Below are positions 12,557 through 26,322 of a stretch of 64,000 nucleotides of DNA, one piece after another. The translations under genes were made by a program, and so were the position numbers. Below the pieces are notes generated by a model. The model was given only the letters and a program-made list of their open reading frames with translations, searched no databases and was not told the origin of the DNA. Positions within the stretch are counted from its first letter, which is position 1. Every line of letters starts with the position of its first letter. Source of the stretch: Marthasterias glacialis (lineage: Eukaryota > Echinodermata > Asteroidea > Forcipulatida > Asteriidae); NCBI GenBank assembly GCA_911728455.2, contig OU452223.1, positions 5,168,174 through 5,232,173 on the forward strand, given 5' to 3'.

Positions 12557-14253
12557 TACAAACTTCACTTTATAAAAGTATCTAGATTCAAAACTAAACA
12601 CTACGTAAATTGTTTGAATTTATCAACAAAGCAGTGCGTCGTCCTGGAACTTTGGTACACATGTCGTCTTAAAGATGACTTCAGGATATAGGGCAATTAT
12701 GCCAGTGTGCAAAAGCGAATAAATGCTTACTGTCGAAATTATATTTGGCTCCCAAATACAGTTAAAATATGTACTCATAGATTTGAGCCATTTACATAGT
12801 GTACATTTACATGTACATGTACATGTACTTTACTGTAACCCTTTCGAAATTCTCTTCTCCACAGTGCTCAAACTAATCCATGCAGACAATCACGAATCTA
12901 TTTGTGTCAAACTAACAAAGCTGAAAACAAGAAGGGGGGGGGACAGAAACAAATGAATATTTATCGGCGAGCTGCCACAACCTGCTTGGAATAATATTCT
13001 GGTCGTGGTGCTAACAATATTTGAAAATCCACTCGGTAATTTTAGCCATAAAAGCACAATGGCTAGGGGCTATCATCATTTAGTAATAAACGTCGTCTTA
13101 GACGGAAATGCAACCGAATCCGGCCTTATACCCGTGGGCCAAATCTGTTTGTGACACTGAGAAGATTTGATGCAATATCTGGAATCACGCCGGAGCTGCC
13201 GTGCCCTGTGTGTGGTTTGCAACTTATGAAACGCAATCCGTGGGCCGCGTAAAGTGTGCGTCTCCTGACAGATTGGCAGAAGAACGATTCCGAAAAGTAC
13301 TGCATGGGGAAAGCTTGGTACACATGATGCTAGCACAGCAGATGCACGTACACAAACACTTCAGTCTCGGCATTAGGATAATGTGTAAAAATCCCACACT
13401 TGAGAGTTAAGAACCGTAGAATATTTCTGGACCTCTACAAGTGTCTGACTTGATCAGGGAGACCACAAGTTGCTCTATGGGTGCACTTGGGCATGTACTA
13501 AAAACATCCATAAGTGAATACAGCGAATTCTAAATATAGTTTGTACATGTAAGTTCTCCCAGAAGAACTTGCATCAAGTTACATAAATGTCAAAGTTTCG
13601 TGTCATGCACAGCGTGTGCAGACTTGTTTAATTTAAAACGTTGAAAGAAAGTTAGCGAATTTGTGGGACCTGTGAGCTGTGATGGGATACAACATGATAC
13701 ACATACAATAACATCATTATGTAGAGAAACACTTTACACGTGTATTGCATGTAGGTAAATTGCTTCTTTCCCCTTGGTCATTCATGTGCCCATCAAAATC
13801 TCTGACCATGAGTGTATGATTACAGTGTATAGCATGCAGAACATGCACATTTTTCCCATTGCAAAATTTGGCTTGTGGCCTTTTATGCGAAGAAAAAAAT
13901 AACACTACCGGCAAAAATCAGAAGTTAGTTTTGCCACCATCGGGTTCAGAATGTTCAATGTAGAATTAATGCTTGTGAGTTCCGTGAACACGGTGTTATG
14001 TACACAACATAGTGCTGTTTACTTCTCATCGGTCATTGCAGAGTACGTTTCAATATCTCTTTGTGCTGTGTAGACACCATCACCTCAACTGTCCATAAGC
14101 TACAGGGCTCAAAAGTAGCTAAGCACAACAAAATTCTGTTTACCAGATTAAGGTTACCAGCCAAAATACCATGTCACATGTACAAACTGTGACTGGTATC
14201 CTGCTTATTTTTTGCTTAGCAGAAATTTTGTAAGCAATATTTTCTGCTTAAGC

Positions 14254-14403
14254 AGGGGGTCGATTTCACAAAGAGTTCAGATTGATCCTTAGTGCAAATC
14301 ACTCTTAATTGCTAAGCAAAGTGTGATGTCACAATACAAATCACTATGGTAACACTGACAACTCGTCTTGAGATGAATCTTAGTACTTTGTGAAATCGAG
14401 CCA
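14254..14403. mobile_element. TTTCACAAA-ended inverted-repeat element, diverged copy
   Basis: GGTCGATTTCACAAAG at the left and CTTTGTGAAATCGAG at the right. The ends resemble those at 54793-54926. Confidence 0.62.
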
Positions 14404-15420
14404 GGGTCTACGAAATTGGGTCCAGTTTACATTAACTTTCTAATCTTATTGTACATTGTCATTCCCCAGTTCGATCATAACCACTTGTCCCAATATGTAA
14501 TGTATCTTTCCAAGTAACTTTTTTTCTGGGTTTGAGTTGAAGGGATGGTATCACTGCACTCTGGCTTGCCCCTAGATGATCCCATTTAGACATTTTCTTG
14601 TCGTCACGTCCAATATTCTATTCCCACTTGTGGCATCCCTCTGGAGGGGTATTATGAGTAATACGCAAAGGGTGCTACCGGAGAAACACCTCTGTCATAT
14701 TAATCCAAGCCCTCTGCCCCACCGATATTAATTGGACTTGAGTTTCACCGTAACAAAGAATTTCATGAATGGGAGGATGGAAAATTAGATAAATCAGCAT
14801 ATGTAACGAGGTCAGCTGCAGCAATCCGCACTTTGCAGTGGTTTCTCTTTTCCTTCCCCGACTGCTTGCACTTAAAGGTCTTGGCAAACATAGGAAAATT
14901 AATCTGCTCTCTCCGGTTTGTTATAAATGTAAATTAGAAAGGAAAAAAAAAAAGAAAGAGTAGAGCTAGTCATAAACAGACCAACGCGGAGGATATAGGG
15001 TACCTGATGAAACTTAGTAGCATCCCCCATAGCATGGAGGAAACACATTGCAAACCAAATAATACACGATGACGAGCTTGCTCTGGAAGCTCTCAGCCCA
15101 TTTTCGTGGATCTGCTTACCGCGGAATTCTACGCTTAAGGTCACCATTCTCCAATTTCATGGTAAGCGCTGAAATTCTGTGCTAGCTATGTAAGGGAAGA
15201 GTGCGTAGTAACATGATGTACGCACACGTGCACAAGCAAATAGATGTCCCTGATTGTATTAAGAGCACAGGTTTTTCTTCGTAGCTGCTGATTTTCCGCT
15301 CATGTACACGTGTAGACACTATTCATTTCATGCCTCTGTTTAAGCGAAAAATATTGCTGAAAAAAAATTTCTGCTCAGCAAAAAGGAGCAGGGTACCAAT
15401 CACATTTGGCACTATGTGAC

Positions 15421-15770
15421 ATTATAAGTTATCACACAAGCGCGAGTTGAATACGGGAAATATAGAGCTTCTGCATCCCATATCCCACGGGGTCGCAGGC
15501 CGGGTAGAGTATGGGACACATTCGCGCTATATTTCCCCCCGCTTTATGGGCGTGCGTGTGATAACGAACTTCTCTTCCAGCAAACTTTGAGCATTATTTC
15601 ATGAAGAGCAAAACCTGCAACGCGCAAATTTTAGAGCGTCATTTTGCCCTGTCCGTATACGGAGCGTGACGCCTGATACTAACAATACGCAGAGTGCAAT
15701 ATAGACTACTGGGAGTATGATATGGTTTATTATCACACTCCCATTGAGCAATCTGATTGGAGGATTAGCG
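15421..15770. mobile_element. Dispersed non-coding element, copy 1
   Basis: Matches 45902-46226 in reverse complement over several blocks: TTATCACACAAGCGC, CTGTCCGTATACGGAGC, GAGTGCAATATAGACTACT, and CAATCTGATTGGAGGATTAG. TTATCACAC near both ends suggests inverted termini. Confidence 0.7.
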
Positions 15771-16316
15771 TACTGGAAGATCAGGTAGTTAAGCTGGTAA
15801 CTTTTATTTGTTTGTACTTCTTGTGCTTAAGCTGCTCTATGAAATTGGGGGCCATGTATGTAAATTCTTTGCAATGTGAACGTACTCTGTATGCAATCAT
15901 AAGAAAACACTGTGTGCTGTTAGTTTTTAAGTTTACGGCTTGCAGGCAAGGTCAACCCAATTTTAGTGAGCCATTAAGGATATTATTAATTTAACACACT
16001 GTACTCGAAATGAATACTGTAATGTACGACATTTGTACGAAAATGTATGACTTGATATAAGCCAGATGGTGAATTAGATTGTAACACAACCTACATGCGC
16101 TAATGTCGGGCAGGCCGAGATGTATCAAAAGTTACCAAGACCACAACAAGATTTATAGCGTGCATCAATCAAGTTGAGATTGAGAATTAATGTGAACTGT
16201 GATTTAGAGGAATTGTCTTCCAGTGGAGAAGGCCTGAAGACCGTCAGATAAACCTCCATTAGTCTTGCATTTCAAGTGTACACAAACCATTCATACATAT
16301 GTGCTTAAGAAATTGG

Positions 16317-16830
16317 GCTGCAGAACTGATTTTCTGTGCTGACAAGCAAGTTCATGTAACTCCATTCATCAAAGGACTCCACTGGCTAACTATCAAAAAC
16401 GGGATAAAATTCAAAATCATGGTTATTGTTTACAAATGCTTTTAAAATGGACTGGCCCATTATATCTGGTTTCCAGCCTGTCTTTATACTCACCTGTATG
16501 GCACTGGATTACGTTTTTCAACAGATCAAACCAGACTAACTGAACACAAAGTTTTCCCACACAGTCTAAAATCTGCTTCTGATTCATCATTTTTCATTTG
16601 TGGCCCGTTACGGAACAGACTCCTGACACATCTGTGTTGGGCAACATCCCTTCCGATATTCAAAAAAGGACTCAAATCTCATCTTTTCACACACAATGAT
16701 GCCCCCCTGTTCTCGTGCTTCTTTGCTTTTGTTTTCCCCCTTGTTTTTTAGTATCATCAAACCGCTGTGATCTTTATGAAATAGTGGTATATAAACGCCT
16801 TTTTGTAATTGTATATAATTGTATTTGTAA
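16317..16830 (+). pseudogene. Decayed non-LTR retrotransposon (CR1/L2-like LINE) reverse transcriptase C-terminal fragment and 3' tail
   Basis: Translation from 16317 reads WAAELIF, then KQVHVTPFIKGLHWLTIK, KFKIMVIVYK, and further on FFICGPLRNRL and LPIFKKGLKSHLF. These match in order the C-terminal region of CR1/L2-type LINE reverse transcriptases (HITPVLxxLHWLP, FKILLLxYKxL, WNSLP, FKxxLKTHLF). The frame is intact except for one TAA at about 16443. The catalytic domain is absent, so this is a 5'-truncated dead copy. The sequence after 16740, ending in an AT-rich part with two TTGTAATTGTATATAATTG-like units, is probably the 3' UTR and tail. Confidence 0.8.
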
Positions 16831-17130
16831 GAAATGTACAATGCATTGTACATACTATGTACACTCTACATGTAGGTCATGGGTTGGATACCACCTGTAA
16901 ACTCAGATGTCTTTGATTTTTTTTTTGTTCCTGCCGAAGTCTACCTCCATTAAAAAGCATTACTACTCAGATATTTCACTGAATGCCCAGAAGAGTCACA
17001 CAAAGTTTACATTCTTGATTCAAGAATGACATGTAATTCAATGAACCAGTGAATTCCAATCAATACGTTGCTTCCTCAAAAAGTCAGAAAGAATTGATTG
17101 AATTGGGGGGGGGGGGGGATGGGGGGGGGG

Positions 17131-20100
17131 AAGAAGGAAAAAAGTGAGCGTAAAATAACCATTAGAAGAGTGGTGTGATTACACTTACAGTGTGCATTGC
17201 TGAAAAGCAAGATTCTACAGTGAACGAAAGCTAAAGGACCACAACAAGAAGGCAACAAAAGTCAAACGAAAGATGGATTGTTCAAATTAGTCCAGGATGG
17301 GTAATCCTGAGTGAAGAGATGTGGTTTTAACACATTACAAGTGTCCGAGATCTAGAAAGAAGGGAGTCATCACAAACGGAAGACAGAGTGCTTCCTTAAC
17401 AGTTTCATCCGATATTTGAAACAATTTGTTATGGACGCATTCCCATACAGCTTTAATGTACACAGGAGCTGTCACTGGGAAGGGTACTTCATGCAGCTCT
17501 GCAGATGCCAATACATAGGGGTATTTTATTTGAAAATACCGTTTAATTCAGTGAAAACAAAGAATGTCAAGTCAGAATTCCCCGGTTGGCTATTTGCCGT
17601 GATTTGATACAAACTATCCTGGAATCGGTCGCAGGGCAATGTCACCCAGGACAATAACGACCGACCTATATCTGTCAGCTGAAAAACACCTCTTGCCGAC
17701 ACGGAGGGCAGCCTACATGTATGCAGTTAGCAACAAGGGGGGTTTGGGGAAAGCCAAAATAAGGTTAACTGCCATCTGTGTTCCCATCGCCATAGCAACG
17801 CCGTAGCAACAGGGAGGGGAGAAACCCCAAAATGAGGTTAACAGCCACCTGAATCGGCAAACCTTAGGCAAAACAATTAGGGAATACGTGCCACACGGTT
17901 TGTTAGTAATTGTCTCATTCTAGCGCCAACAGCACTTACTGCACACGCTATGTGTGCCCCCCGATATTGATGGATATTGATCAGCATCGATTAGGGTCGA
18001 ACAACTGCCACTTTTAGCGTACGGCAAGTGCCGCCTCCCCCGGATCCTGATTTTGTTTTCTCTCTAACTGTCATTTAGCTTTTTTCTTGCCGACCATTGG
18101 GGGTGAAGACTTTCCCCCCCCCCCCCGTCAAGACCATATCGCTGTCTTCCCCGTTCACCCTTTGATATTTTGCTCGGATGAAAACTGATAAACTGCAGCA
18201 TCCTAACACAACACCAAAGGGACAGCGCTGATTTGATTTGGGCCGGCGCTGGTTCCTGACCAATCACATAATGATGTAGTTATCATGCGTAATGAGGAAG
18301 TCCCTCAGGAGAACTTGACATTTGAGAAAAGAATTACCAGAGCCCCCTCCTGATACTTTTTTTGTTGGCTTTTTTTTTTGTCTTGAGTGTTTGAGGACAA
18401 AGCCCAATTACACATTTCTTTTGTCAAAATTTTATTATGTCTACAGTGTGCATTGTGGGCCAGGGTTGACATTACATAGTTTGCAGTAGTCGATACGTGC
18501 AAACAAAAATCATGCAGTGTAAATTTCAGTGCCTGTACTTAAGAGATCCATACTTCCCGAATGCAAAATGAGGTCATGAATAAAAATGCTGATTTGGTTT
18601 GTTCATTGTATAGTGTACACATTTACATGTAGTATGTAGAAACAGTTGCTTTGACTACTTTTTGTCGTTGTGTGGCAAATGATAGTTGGGCTCAATCATC
18701 GTAAAATAAGTGTAAAGCACTTTGCTATTTTGTGAAAGAGGCTGCTGTGCAACATGGCCGGCATTTTCCAGCAGCCAAGATGTGTGTGCAACACGTCCAT
18801 TAGCTTTGTATTGTTGAACATCTTCGAAAACATGAGGGCTGGTACATGTAAATCAGTTTTAACTGAATCAAATAGTTTTACGCAGTAATTTTCTTTCACT
18901 TTCATTTGTAATTTTAAGAAAGTCACTTGCAAATGTTGCAAGTAGCCACATGCTTTTACATTTTTCGTAACACATGAATATTAAAGATATAGGGGCCTAA
19001 AGTACATATGCTATCATTTTGTTACGCTGTAATGAAAAACGCCCCCAGTGTTCGTTGGTCTTGTCTGTATTGTAGCATGCAAATGAGCGAGGGTAATGAA
19101 GACTAGCAGCCTGTTTATTGGAATGGAAATGATGGGACTGCGTGTGTGCGTTGTGTAAAAAAGGCATGAAGCCAAGTCTTTACGTGTAAAAAAAGGAAAA
19201 CGGAACGAAATGAATTTGAATTTTGAAGAAGCGATGTTTTTTATGATTAAACAATTTTCGATCCCTTCATGTTACATGTAAGTGGCATGTATGTACACGT
19301 ACCAACGCAGTGACCCCTGTGTGGCAATGTACATGTACCATCAGTGAGTGCGCCTGGTGGGCCTCTGTGCTCCTGATACGACAGTACGCCTGATACGTTG
19401 ACACTTGAATCATGGTTTCTGTGATTTAAAAAAAAAAAAAAAAATTAATATTTTTTTTTTTTGAGGCGGGTACTGCGCCATTTACAACGAGTGCCTTAAA
19501 CGCAGGAAAATGCGGCATAGCAATACACAGTACAGTGTATGTCAATGCAAGACCTACATGAACATACAGTATATGGTAACAGTATGGCAAACTTGTGAGC
19601 ACTTGACACTTCACATCTGCTGATAGCTGACCCAAGGGATGTGGTCATCGTGGAGGAAATCTACCAGAAATGACTCAGGCAATCGCTCTCTAACCATGAC
19701 CAAAGCTTTTTTCTTTGTTTTTATTTGGGTGTAAATCCTGGCATACTTTCAGAAACAAAGACAGCTTAATCAGCATGTGTAACAAAAAGACCATTGTGAA
19801 TTTAAAGGATTGGAACTACTGTAGAGCAAGGACCTTGCTCTATGGAACTACACATGCATTACAGTGTATTATATGAACATGTACATGTATGTACTCCAGT
19901 TGCGCAAAAAGGACCGATCATAGTTGAGCTAAAACATAAGGGAGGTTTTATGCAAGGAATATAAGTACAAACTAGTGGATGAATAGCTTACTTACTACAT
20001 GTATAGTTCAAATCTATTTCTACATGTGTATGACTTCACGCTATTGTCTTGAGGAAAGTGTAATGTAGATGAATTTTACAAATCTACTTGTAACAGTACA

Positions 20101-20765
20101 TTCCTTACGAATCAGTATATAGTCCAGTACTCAATGTAAAATCTATTAGCACACGCGCGTACGCAGAACTGTTAAGCGTTGCATGCAGTTTAACCCCTCG
20201 CGAAATGGAGCCTGGGGACATGACGGGAATTGAAAATTTACAAAACAGAAAATTTACAGATTTTCCGATATTATTATGCTTTTTTAACAAAAAGGGCATT
20301 TAAAAGAGAAGTGACTTGGCCGTGGTGTGCGATAGTGGACCTGCCCTGCCAGTTTCAAATAGCCATTTTGGACCTCGTCACCACTATTTTATTTTTAAAT
20401 GATCAGGTACATGTACATGGTTCATTGGACAGATATAGTTCATGCCTGAAAAAAACAGAAAATGTAAACTTGTGGTACATTAGCCCCCCCCCCCCTTTTT
20501 TCAGGTGTTGTGCATGTACGGTAGACTACCGCATGCTGACATGCATTTATTTGTAGTTAGTGTTTTTTAAATTGGGTCATCAACCATGAACTGAAAAACA
20601 TTGTAAGTGTGAAAAAATGCCAAAAACTCTGTCCTTGTAAAAAGTGAAAAACATTGTCTGTGTAAGAAATATGAATGCGCGAATAATTCAAATGCCAGGC
20701 TTGTAAAGGTTTTAAAAAGTTGGCACGAATAGTTTCATTTGCTGACATTTGTTACTTCCGCTCTT
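17131..20765. other. Gene-free stretch, nothing recognised
   Basis: AT-rich with scattered TACATGTA words and homopolymers (for example about 19428-19462). No coding or element signal found. Confidence 0.5.
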
Positions 20766-20769
20766 TTAA

Positions 20770-21117
20770 AGCCCCAGCTCAACATTGGTAAACTGACTGT
20801 AAATAATTCCATTCTTTGCACAAATCAAGATATTTGTAATAAAACCAACCTGTGAAAATGTCAGCTCATTTTGTTGTTTTGTTTGCGAGAAAACACTATT
20901 CAGCATTTTAGTATGCATTTCTATAGGCAGAGTTTTCGTCTCACTGAGACGAAAACTAATTTTGGATCTTATTTCATTCTTTATTTAAAAACGTTAACAC
21001 TTCAGACAGAAATATTTCAAGGAAAGTTTTCTACCATTATTATCTTTATACCATGTAAGGTATATGTAAATCTGTGATTATTTATGTTTTTCTTCTTACC
21101 AATGTTCAGCTGGGGCT
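20770..21117. mobile_element. TTAA-flanked inverted-repeat element (MITE), copy 1
   Basis: Ends are inverted repeats, AGCCCCAGCTCAACATTGGT at the left and its near-complement at the right. Flanking TTAA is present on both sides (20766-20769 and 21118-21121). No coding capacity at 348 bp. TTAA duplications are typical of piggyBac, Kolobok or Sola3-type transposons; which one is unknown. Confidence 0.85.
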
Positions 21118-21882
21118 TTAAGACCATGAGAACAAAAAAGGCTCTGTACAAAAAGTTTTGATTGCTTTTCCATCTTACATGTAGCCCTAAGAAAACAGCG
21201 AAAAAAGTTAAATTACATTTTTTTTTATACCCAAGATTGTTGTGTCCTTTTTTTTTTTTTAGGTGGGGGGGGGGGGGGGGGAATGTGGCCATGTAAAACG
21301 TCCTTGATAATTATTGGAGTACAGACCTCCTAATTTCTCAATTGTCCAGATTCACAGGCATGAAATGTGTTTTTGTCACCTTGGTTGGCCTCTTTGCCAC
21401 GCCTGGCAGATCAACACTCCAGAAGTTCCTAACCTTTAAAGTGCCTATTGAGTGTTCCATTTCACATCCCCTCCTCTTCTGTGCGGTTTTAGAAGAAAAG
21501 AAAAAAAAAATCAACTGAAGTTTCCCCCAGGTGCAGACAAGAAGAAGGAAAAAAAAAAAAATGAAAAAAGAAAATCAACCGTACTTTTCAGGAACATTTA
21601 AAATTTTGTTTGTGGGCCCCCTGTTTTATATTTCCAATCCTTTTCACTATGTTAGGTTGATAACCTGTGATAATATGTCAAAAGCCCCAGGGGAGATCAC
21701 AACACTGCACCAAAAATAACAACGCAGAGTTTTGCACTCTTTTGTCAACAGTTTCTTGCATTCTGCTCACTTGTGAAGTTCAGTTATGACTCGTACGGCC
21801 CACACATCCGTGGTTCGTTCACAGTGAACAGAAATGATTTGTTGTAGTAAAAAGCTTTCGAAGAAATCTTGTGTTGTACATA

Positions 21883-22051
21883 TCAGGCCTTGAGTTAACC
21901 CACGGCACCCACAGCAATTGCCGTGGTGCCCTGTGCTTTTGCTGTGGTGCCCTTTGCAAAGTTCCAATACAAATTGACATTTTCCTCATTAGAAGTGCCC
22001 CTTACCCAATGGAAAACACTGTGCCCTTGCAAGAGCAAATTTCAAGGCCTG
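21883..22051. mobile_element. CAGGCCT-ended inverted-repeat element, copy 2
   Basis: Ends CAGGCCTTGAG and TCAAGGCCTG, with perfect duplications ACATAT at 21877-21882 and 22052-22057. Same 169-bp length as the copy at 10104, though the interior differs. Confidence 0.78.
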
Positions 22052-23415
22052 ACATATGTACCATTCCCTTGTCAATAAAACGGGGGTGGGGTGCACTTTG
22101 GAAGTTTTCTCTAATATTTCATTCACTGTAAACTTTCACCAAAATATTATATTATACGAAAATGTAATGTGTTCACAGGTATAAAACAGGAAATGACCGA
22201 ATATAAAAAACAGGAAATGACCAAATTCTGAGGTGAGCGGCAAATTTATTGGTCAGTCACCCCAAGAATTTTATTCATCAGATATTTGAGTATCTCAATT
22301 CAAAGAAATGTTGTGTTGCATTAAAATAAATTTACAAAATGCTTTGAAGTTTTTTTTTACACCTAAAACAAAAGCAGATTGGTGGGGGGGGGGGGGAGGA
22401 ATTAAACTTATTCCCCAAAGTACAAACTTTAAGTGCAACTTGTGAACGCGGTTTCCCTGAAGTATTCCACTAGCAAGGAAGTGATTCAGTTTAACAGTCA
22501 ATCACTGAATGAAAGCTGACATTTTAACACATTCCATCCAGAACAAACACTACCCTTGTTACTTCTGATTTTTGTCTTGTGAATGCTATAGTATGCAGAT
22601 GAATTCCTGAAGATTTTTTTCCCTCGTGTGTGGGGAGAGAGAAAAAGTGCAGCTTACCCTCCGAGTATTTGAAAAAAAAATATCCCCCTGACACAAAACG
22701 GAAAAAAAAAAAAAAAATCAAAAAATACTCCATATGCTTTCCTATTGTAATGCAAACACAATATCTGCTTCCTCGCAAACTGTCGGCAATCTGTTTCACG
22801 TCCTGGACAGAAGAAATTTAAGACGATTTTCTACTTACCAAGGCCTTTGATGATCACTACAAAGGGTCTCCTTTTGGAATTTCACAACTGCCCTTCTACC
22901 CCCCCCCAACCTATATGCACAATACTTAGCTGGGTTAGCTGCCTTTGAATGGGGTTTTGTCCCATTCAAGCCCTGCAGGGAAAAACCAACAGAGATTGGG
23001 TGTATAAATGAGCATACTTCGCACATTGCAGAGTGCCCTCGAGGTCATGATAAGGCCAAGTTCCGACTGATGAACCAGTCTTGAACCAGACACTGGGTGC
23101 AGGACCAATCCCTTTTTTTTTTTTAATGGTTCCCCCTTCCCACCAGCCCACCAGAGGATGTTTAACAACATCTGGTTTCTTCATTTGCAAGATCATGTAC
23201 TTTTCTAGTTGTTGTGTTTGGGATAATAAGAAACGGAATCTAGCGGCCTCTTTCGCTTTTGACTGATGGCTTTGGAATCCAGAACAAACCACGCACACAC
23301 TGGGGAATAGGTTAATGTTTTAGATGTGTCATGTGCATGTCAAACTGTGTAAAATTCTGGAAAACGTTTACAAAGCTGTCCACTTTTCCTGTTTCGTTGG
23401 CCATTTGTTCAATTT

Positions 23416-23558
23416 CAGGGATGCCAGTTTTCAGGCAATAGCCTGAATTCAGGCTTTTTCTTGTAAAATTATAGACTGAGTTCAGGCTTTTTCATGTAGA
23501 ATGAGGGTGTCTATGCAGGATTTTCAGGCTCTGATCAAAAACCTAACTGGCATCCCTG
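23416..23558. mobile_element. Short inverted-repeat element with CAGGGATGCCAGTT ends
   Basis: The 143-bp element starts CAGGGATGCCAGTT and ends AACTGGCATCCCTG. Flanks CAATTT and CAATTG agree at five of six bases. Inside, TTCAGGCTTTTTC is repeated. CAGGG termini resemble hAT elements. Confidence 0.7.
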
Positions 23559-24539
23559 CAATTGTTTTTCATGTACTTTACACTGTACATGCACCTTTGG
23601 TGTTTTCATACTTTCATGAGGCGCACAAACTACATGTTTTTTTGGATTAATTTTGTCACTTCAAATTTAAGCAAAACAATTCTTGGAACCCATGTTGAAA
23701 TAAATTGGATTGCAAGGCAGTCGAGCGCTTTTTCCCAATTTCCCCGTTGCGCTGTCACCACGGCCTCGTACATGCCTTTCCTTGATTGGATGAATGTATG
23801 GAACAATTCCAATTTTTGTTTGTTTCTTTTCTTCCCTTTATCCAACACAGATAGCTATACATATGCTAAGTCACTTTTGTGTAACAACCTGTTGTACTGT
23901 GAAAGTGCAACTTCACCATTGGGGATACCGAGCTTCTGTTTTGGAGGGCTTTTAATTTCTTCATTTGTTTCTGTCCTGTATCTAAATGTATTTGAAATCA
24001 TCTGGGTATATGTATGAACATGCAGTGAATTCCCCATCCGTGATCGGCGTTCCATTTCCAATTCCCCCCCCCTTTTCCCCCAACTTCAAAATGCCAAAAA
24101 TTGCTCCTAACCCGCAGCTTTTTAGCCCGTTTCCATAGCAACCGGAAAGGCCCTCGAGATGCCTTGGCTCTTGTCCAAATACAGCACCATACGAAATGGG
24201 AGTTTCAAACTGCATTCCCCCCCCCCACTGCTGAATAATCGCAGTCAGAAGCTACTTGTTAAGTGTACATACATTGTTGTGTCTCATTTTTCTCACGTTT
24301 TTTTTTTGTTCAAACGTGCCACATGTATTACATGATTAATGCACACAGGCAGGATGCGTTCACATTCTTCCGCTGTTGTCATAAAGTACATTGTTTGCTG
24401 TTTAAAGTACATTTGCTCTAAGTAAGTTTACTCGAACCGTGTGTGGATGCAAACTGTACAAAACATGTGTTTCAGTTAAATGTACAGTTTACATTATGCA
24501 CACATCTGTCTACAAGGCAGTTTTTTTGTATTATATTTA

Positions 24540-24705
24540 TAGTATTGGCCCTTTGCATGGACGTCACATGCAGCGACTGTCCCACAATCACCATTTTGGA
24601 AGGTCAATAGGTAAACGCCGTGTCGCCTACAATGCGCACTACATTGCACAAGACACACTGACATTGACTTCCAAAACGGCGCATCAAGATTATTGGGATG
24701 GCATT
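24540..24705. mobile_element. Dispersed inverted-repeat element, copy 1
   Basis: Contains CACCATTTTGGAAGGTCAAT and, 90 bases on, ATTGACTTCCAAAACGGCG as inverted repeats. Reverse complement matches 63790-63955, including GACGTxxxTGCAAAGGG at one end. Confidence 0.65.
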
Positions 24706-24979
24706 GGGTGGATGGGAGACCTTTGAGCTGTCCTTTTTACATGGTTCTCACCAGTAGTATGCACGCTCACAACTACACACGCAGCACTGAGCATGTGCGC
24801 ACACGCTCAGAACTGTCAAAAAAGGACCGTTGTGTCTGCTGCCGCCAGGGTCTCAAAAGACTCTCATTGGGTCAGTACTTGTACATGTGTATGTGCATGT
24901 TTTGTACAGATCATAATGCGGATTTATACGAAACTTGTGTACAAAAGTCACTCAAATTTTGTACTATTTAAATATATCA

Positions 24980-25366
24980 TTTTTCTACTAGCAGGCACAA
25001 TACTTCACAGAGGCAATTGTCTCCGTTGCCCCTGGTCATTGCCTTGGTGCCCTTGGTCCAATAGAAACTTACTATTTTCCACTAGCAGGCACAATACTTC
25101 ACAGAGGCAATTGTCCCTGTTGCCCCTGGTCATTGCCTTGGTGCCCTTGGTCCAATAGAAACTTACTATTTTCCACTAGTAGGCACAATACTTCACAGAG
25201 GCAATTGTCTCTGTTGCCCCTGGTCATTGCCTTGGTGCCCTTGGTCCAATAGAAACTTACTATTTTCCACTAGCAGGCACAATACTTCACAGAGGCAATT
25301 GTCCCTGTTGCCCCTGGTCATTGCCTTGGTGCCCTTGGTCCAATAGAAACTTACTATTTCCTCACA
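24980..25366. repeat. Tandem repeat, 94-bp unit, about 4 copies
   Basis: GCAGGCACAATACTTCACAG recurs at 24991, 25085, 25179 (GTAGGC variant) and 25273, exactly 94 bases apart, with almost no differences between units. A broken remnant (TGCCTTGGTGCCCTTG) follows to about 25410. Confidence 0.92.
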
Positions 25367-26194
25367 GAGGTGCCCTTAATTAAGAAGACAATGCCTTGGT
25401 GCCCTTGTCCTTTCAAGAACGAAGCAATCAGGCCGGCACTACTGTAGTCATAATAACAACAATAGTGATGTGAAGGGAAAACCATTTAGACAATGTGTCA
25501 TTTTGAACAGGCCTACATGATTTTATTTAAAGTACATGGATAAATCTATTTACCATTGCTTGGGAATGCAAATGACCATAGTGCATTACTATGTAACATT
25601 ACCTCCACATTGTACACAGTATAATTTTTACAAGGTGGCAAATAGTGAAGCCATTTGGATCAGGTGGCCTTGTTGTTGAAGTGGCCTCAGTTTTATGGCT
25701 GTCTCATTCTATAGCCTTATTATTAGCCTGGCCTCAGTTAAATACATAATGTTGAAGTTGCAATGCATACTTGGTGCTTTTAAGGTCGTTGGCTACTTCA
25801 CATACACATTTATGCTGGTTGTTTTCTATGAAGAGGGGGGGCCTTATCAGACAAGTTGCTTCTGACTGTTGTTACTGTGTTAGGCTTATACAGTAAAGAG
25901 GAGTATTTAGGCAGAACTGGGCTTTGAACATCAAAGAGCTAACTACATACGTTGGTTGTAGCTACATATTGCTTTATATGATCGTAAACAGGTATGTGTA
26001 CATGTAGCTTCATTTGTATGTGTACATATAGCGTCATTTGACTTACAGGTGGCCTCATCCAAGAGGTTTGTTCATTCCACCTCCATGGCTTGATACAGGA
26101 TTGTGTACACTTTACAATGTATGTGTGAGTAGGAATGCAACAGTTGTGTGTTGGGCCTACAAGTTTGGTTTTACCCTGGTAAGATAACTGCTGT

Positions 26195-26308
26195 ACACTT
26201 AGTACTTTCCCAGTCCTGCGGGAAATCAATGCACAGGCTGGGATTCGAACCCACCACCTTCCGCATTATAGAGCAGATGTCTTGATCGCTTGACCACCGA
26301 GCTCACCA
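26195..26308 (-). mobile_element. tRNA-derived SINE (family B), copy 2
   Basis: The minus strand carries AAGACATCTGCTCTATAATG, box B GGTTCGAATCCC, and a body with CAGGACTGGGAAAGTACT, matching 5060-5215. It ends next to the inverted-repeat element starting at about 26323. Confidence 0.7.
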
Positions 26309-26322
26309 AAGGACAAGAGACT

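Noticed and set aside
23562-24017. 151-codon frame as a membrane protein
   Set aside because: Phe/Leu/Cys richness follows from T-rich DNA; no conserved pattern or splice context.
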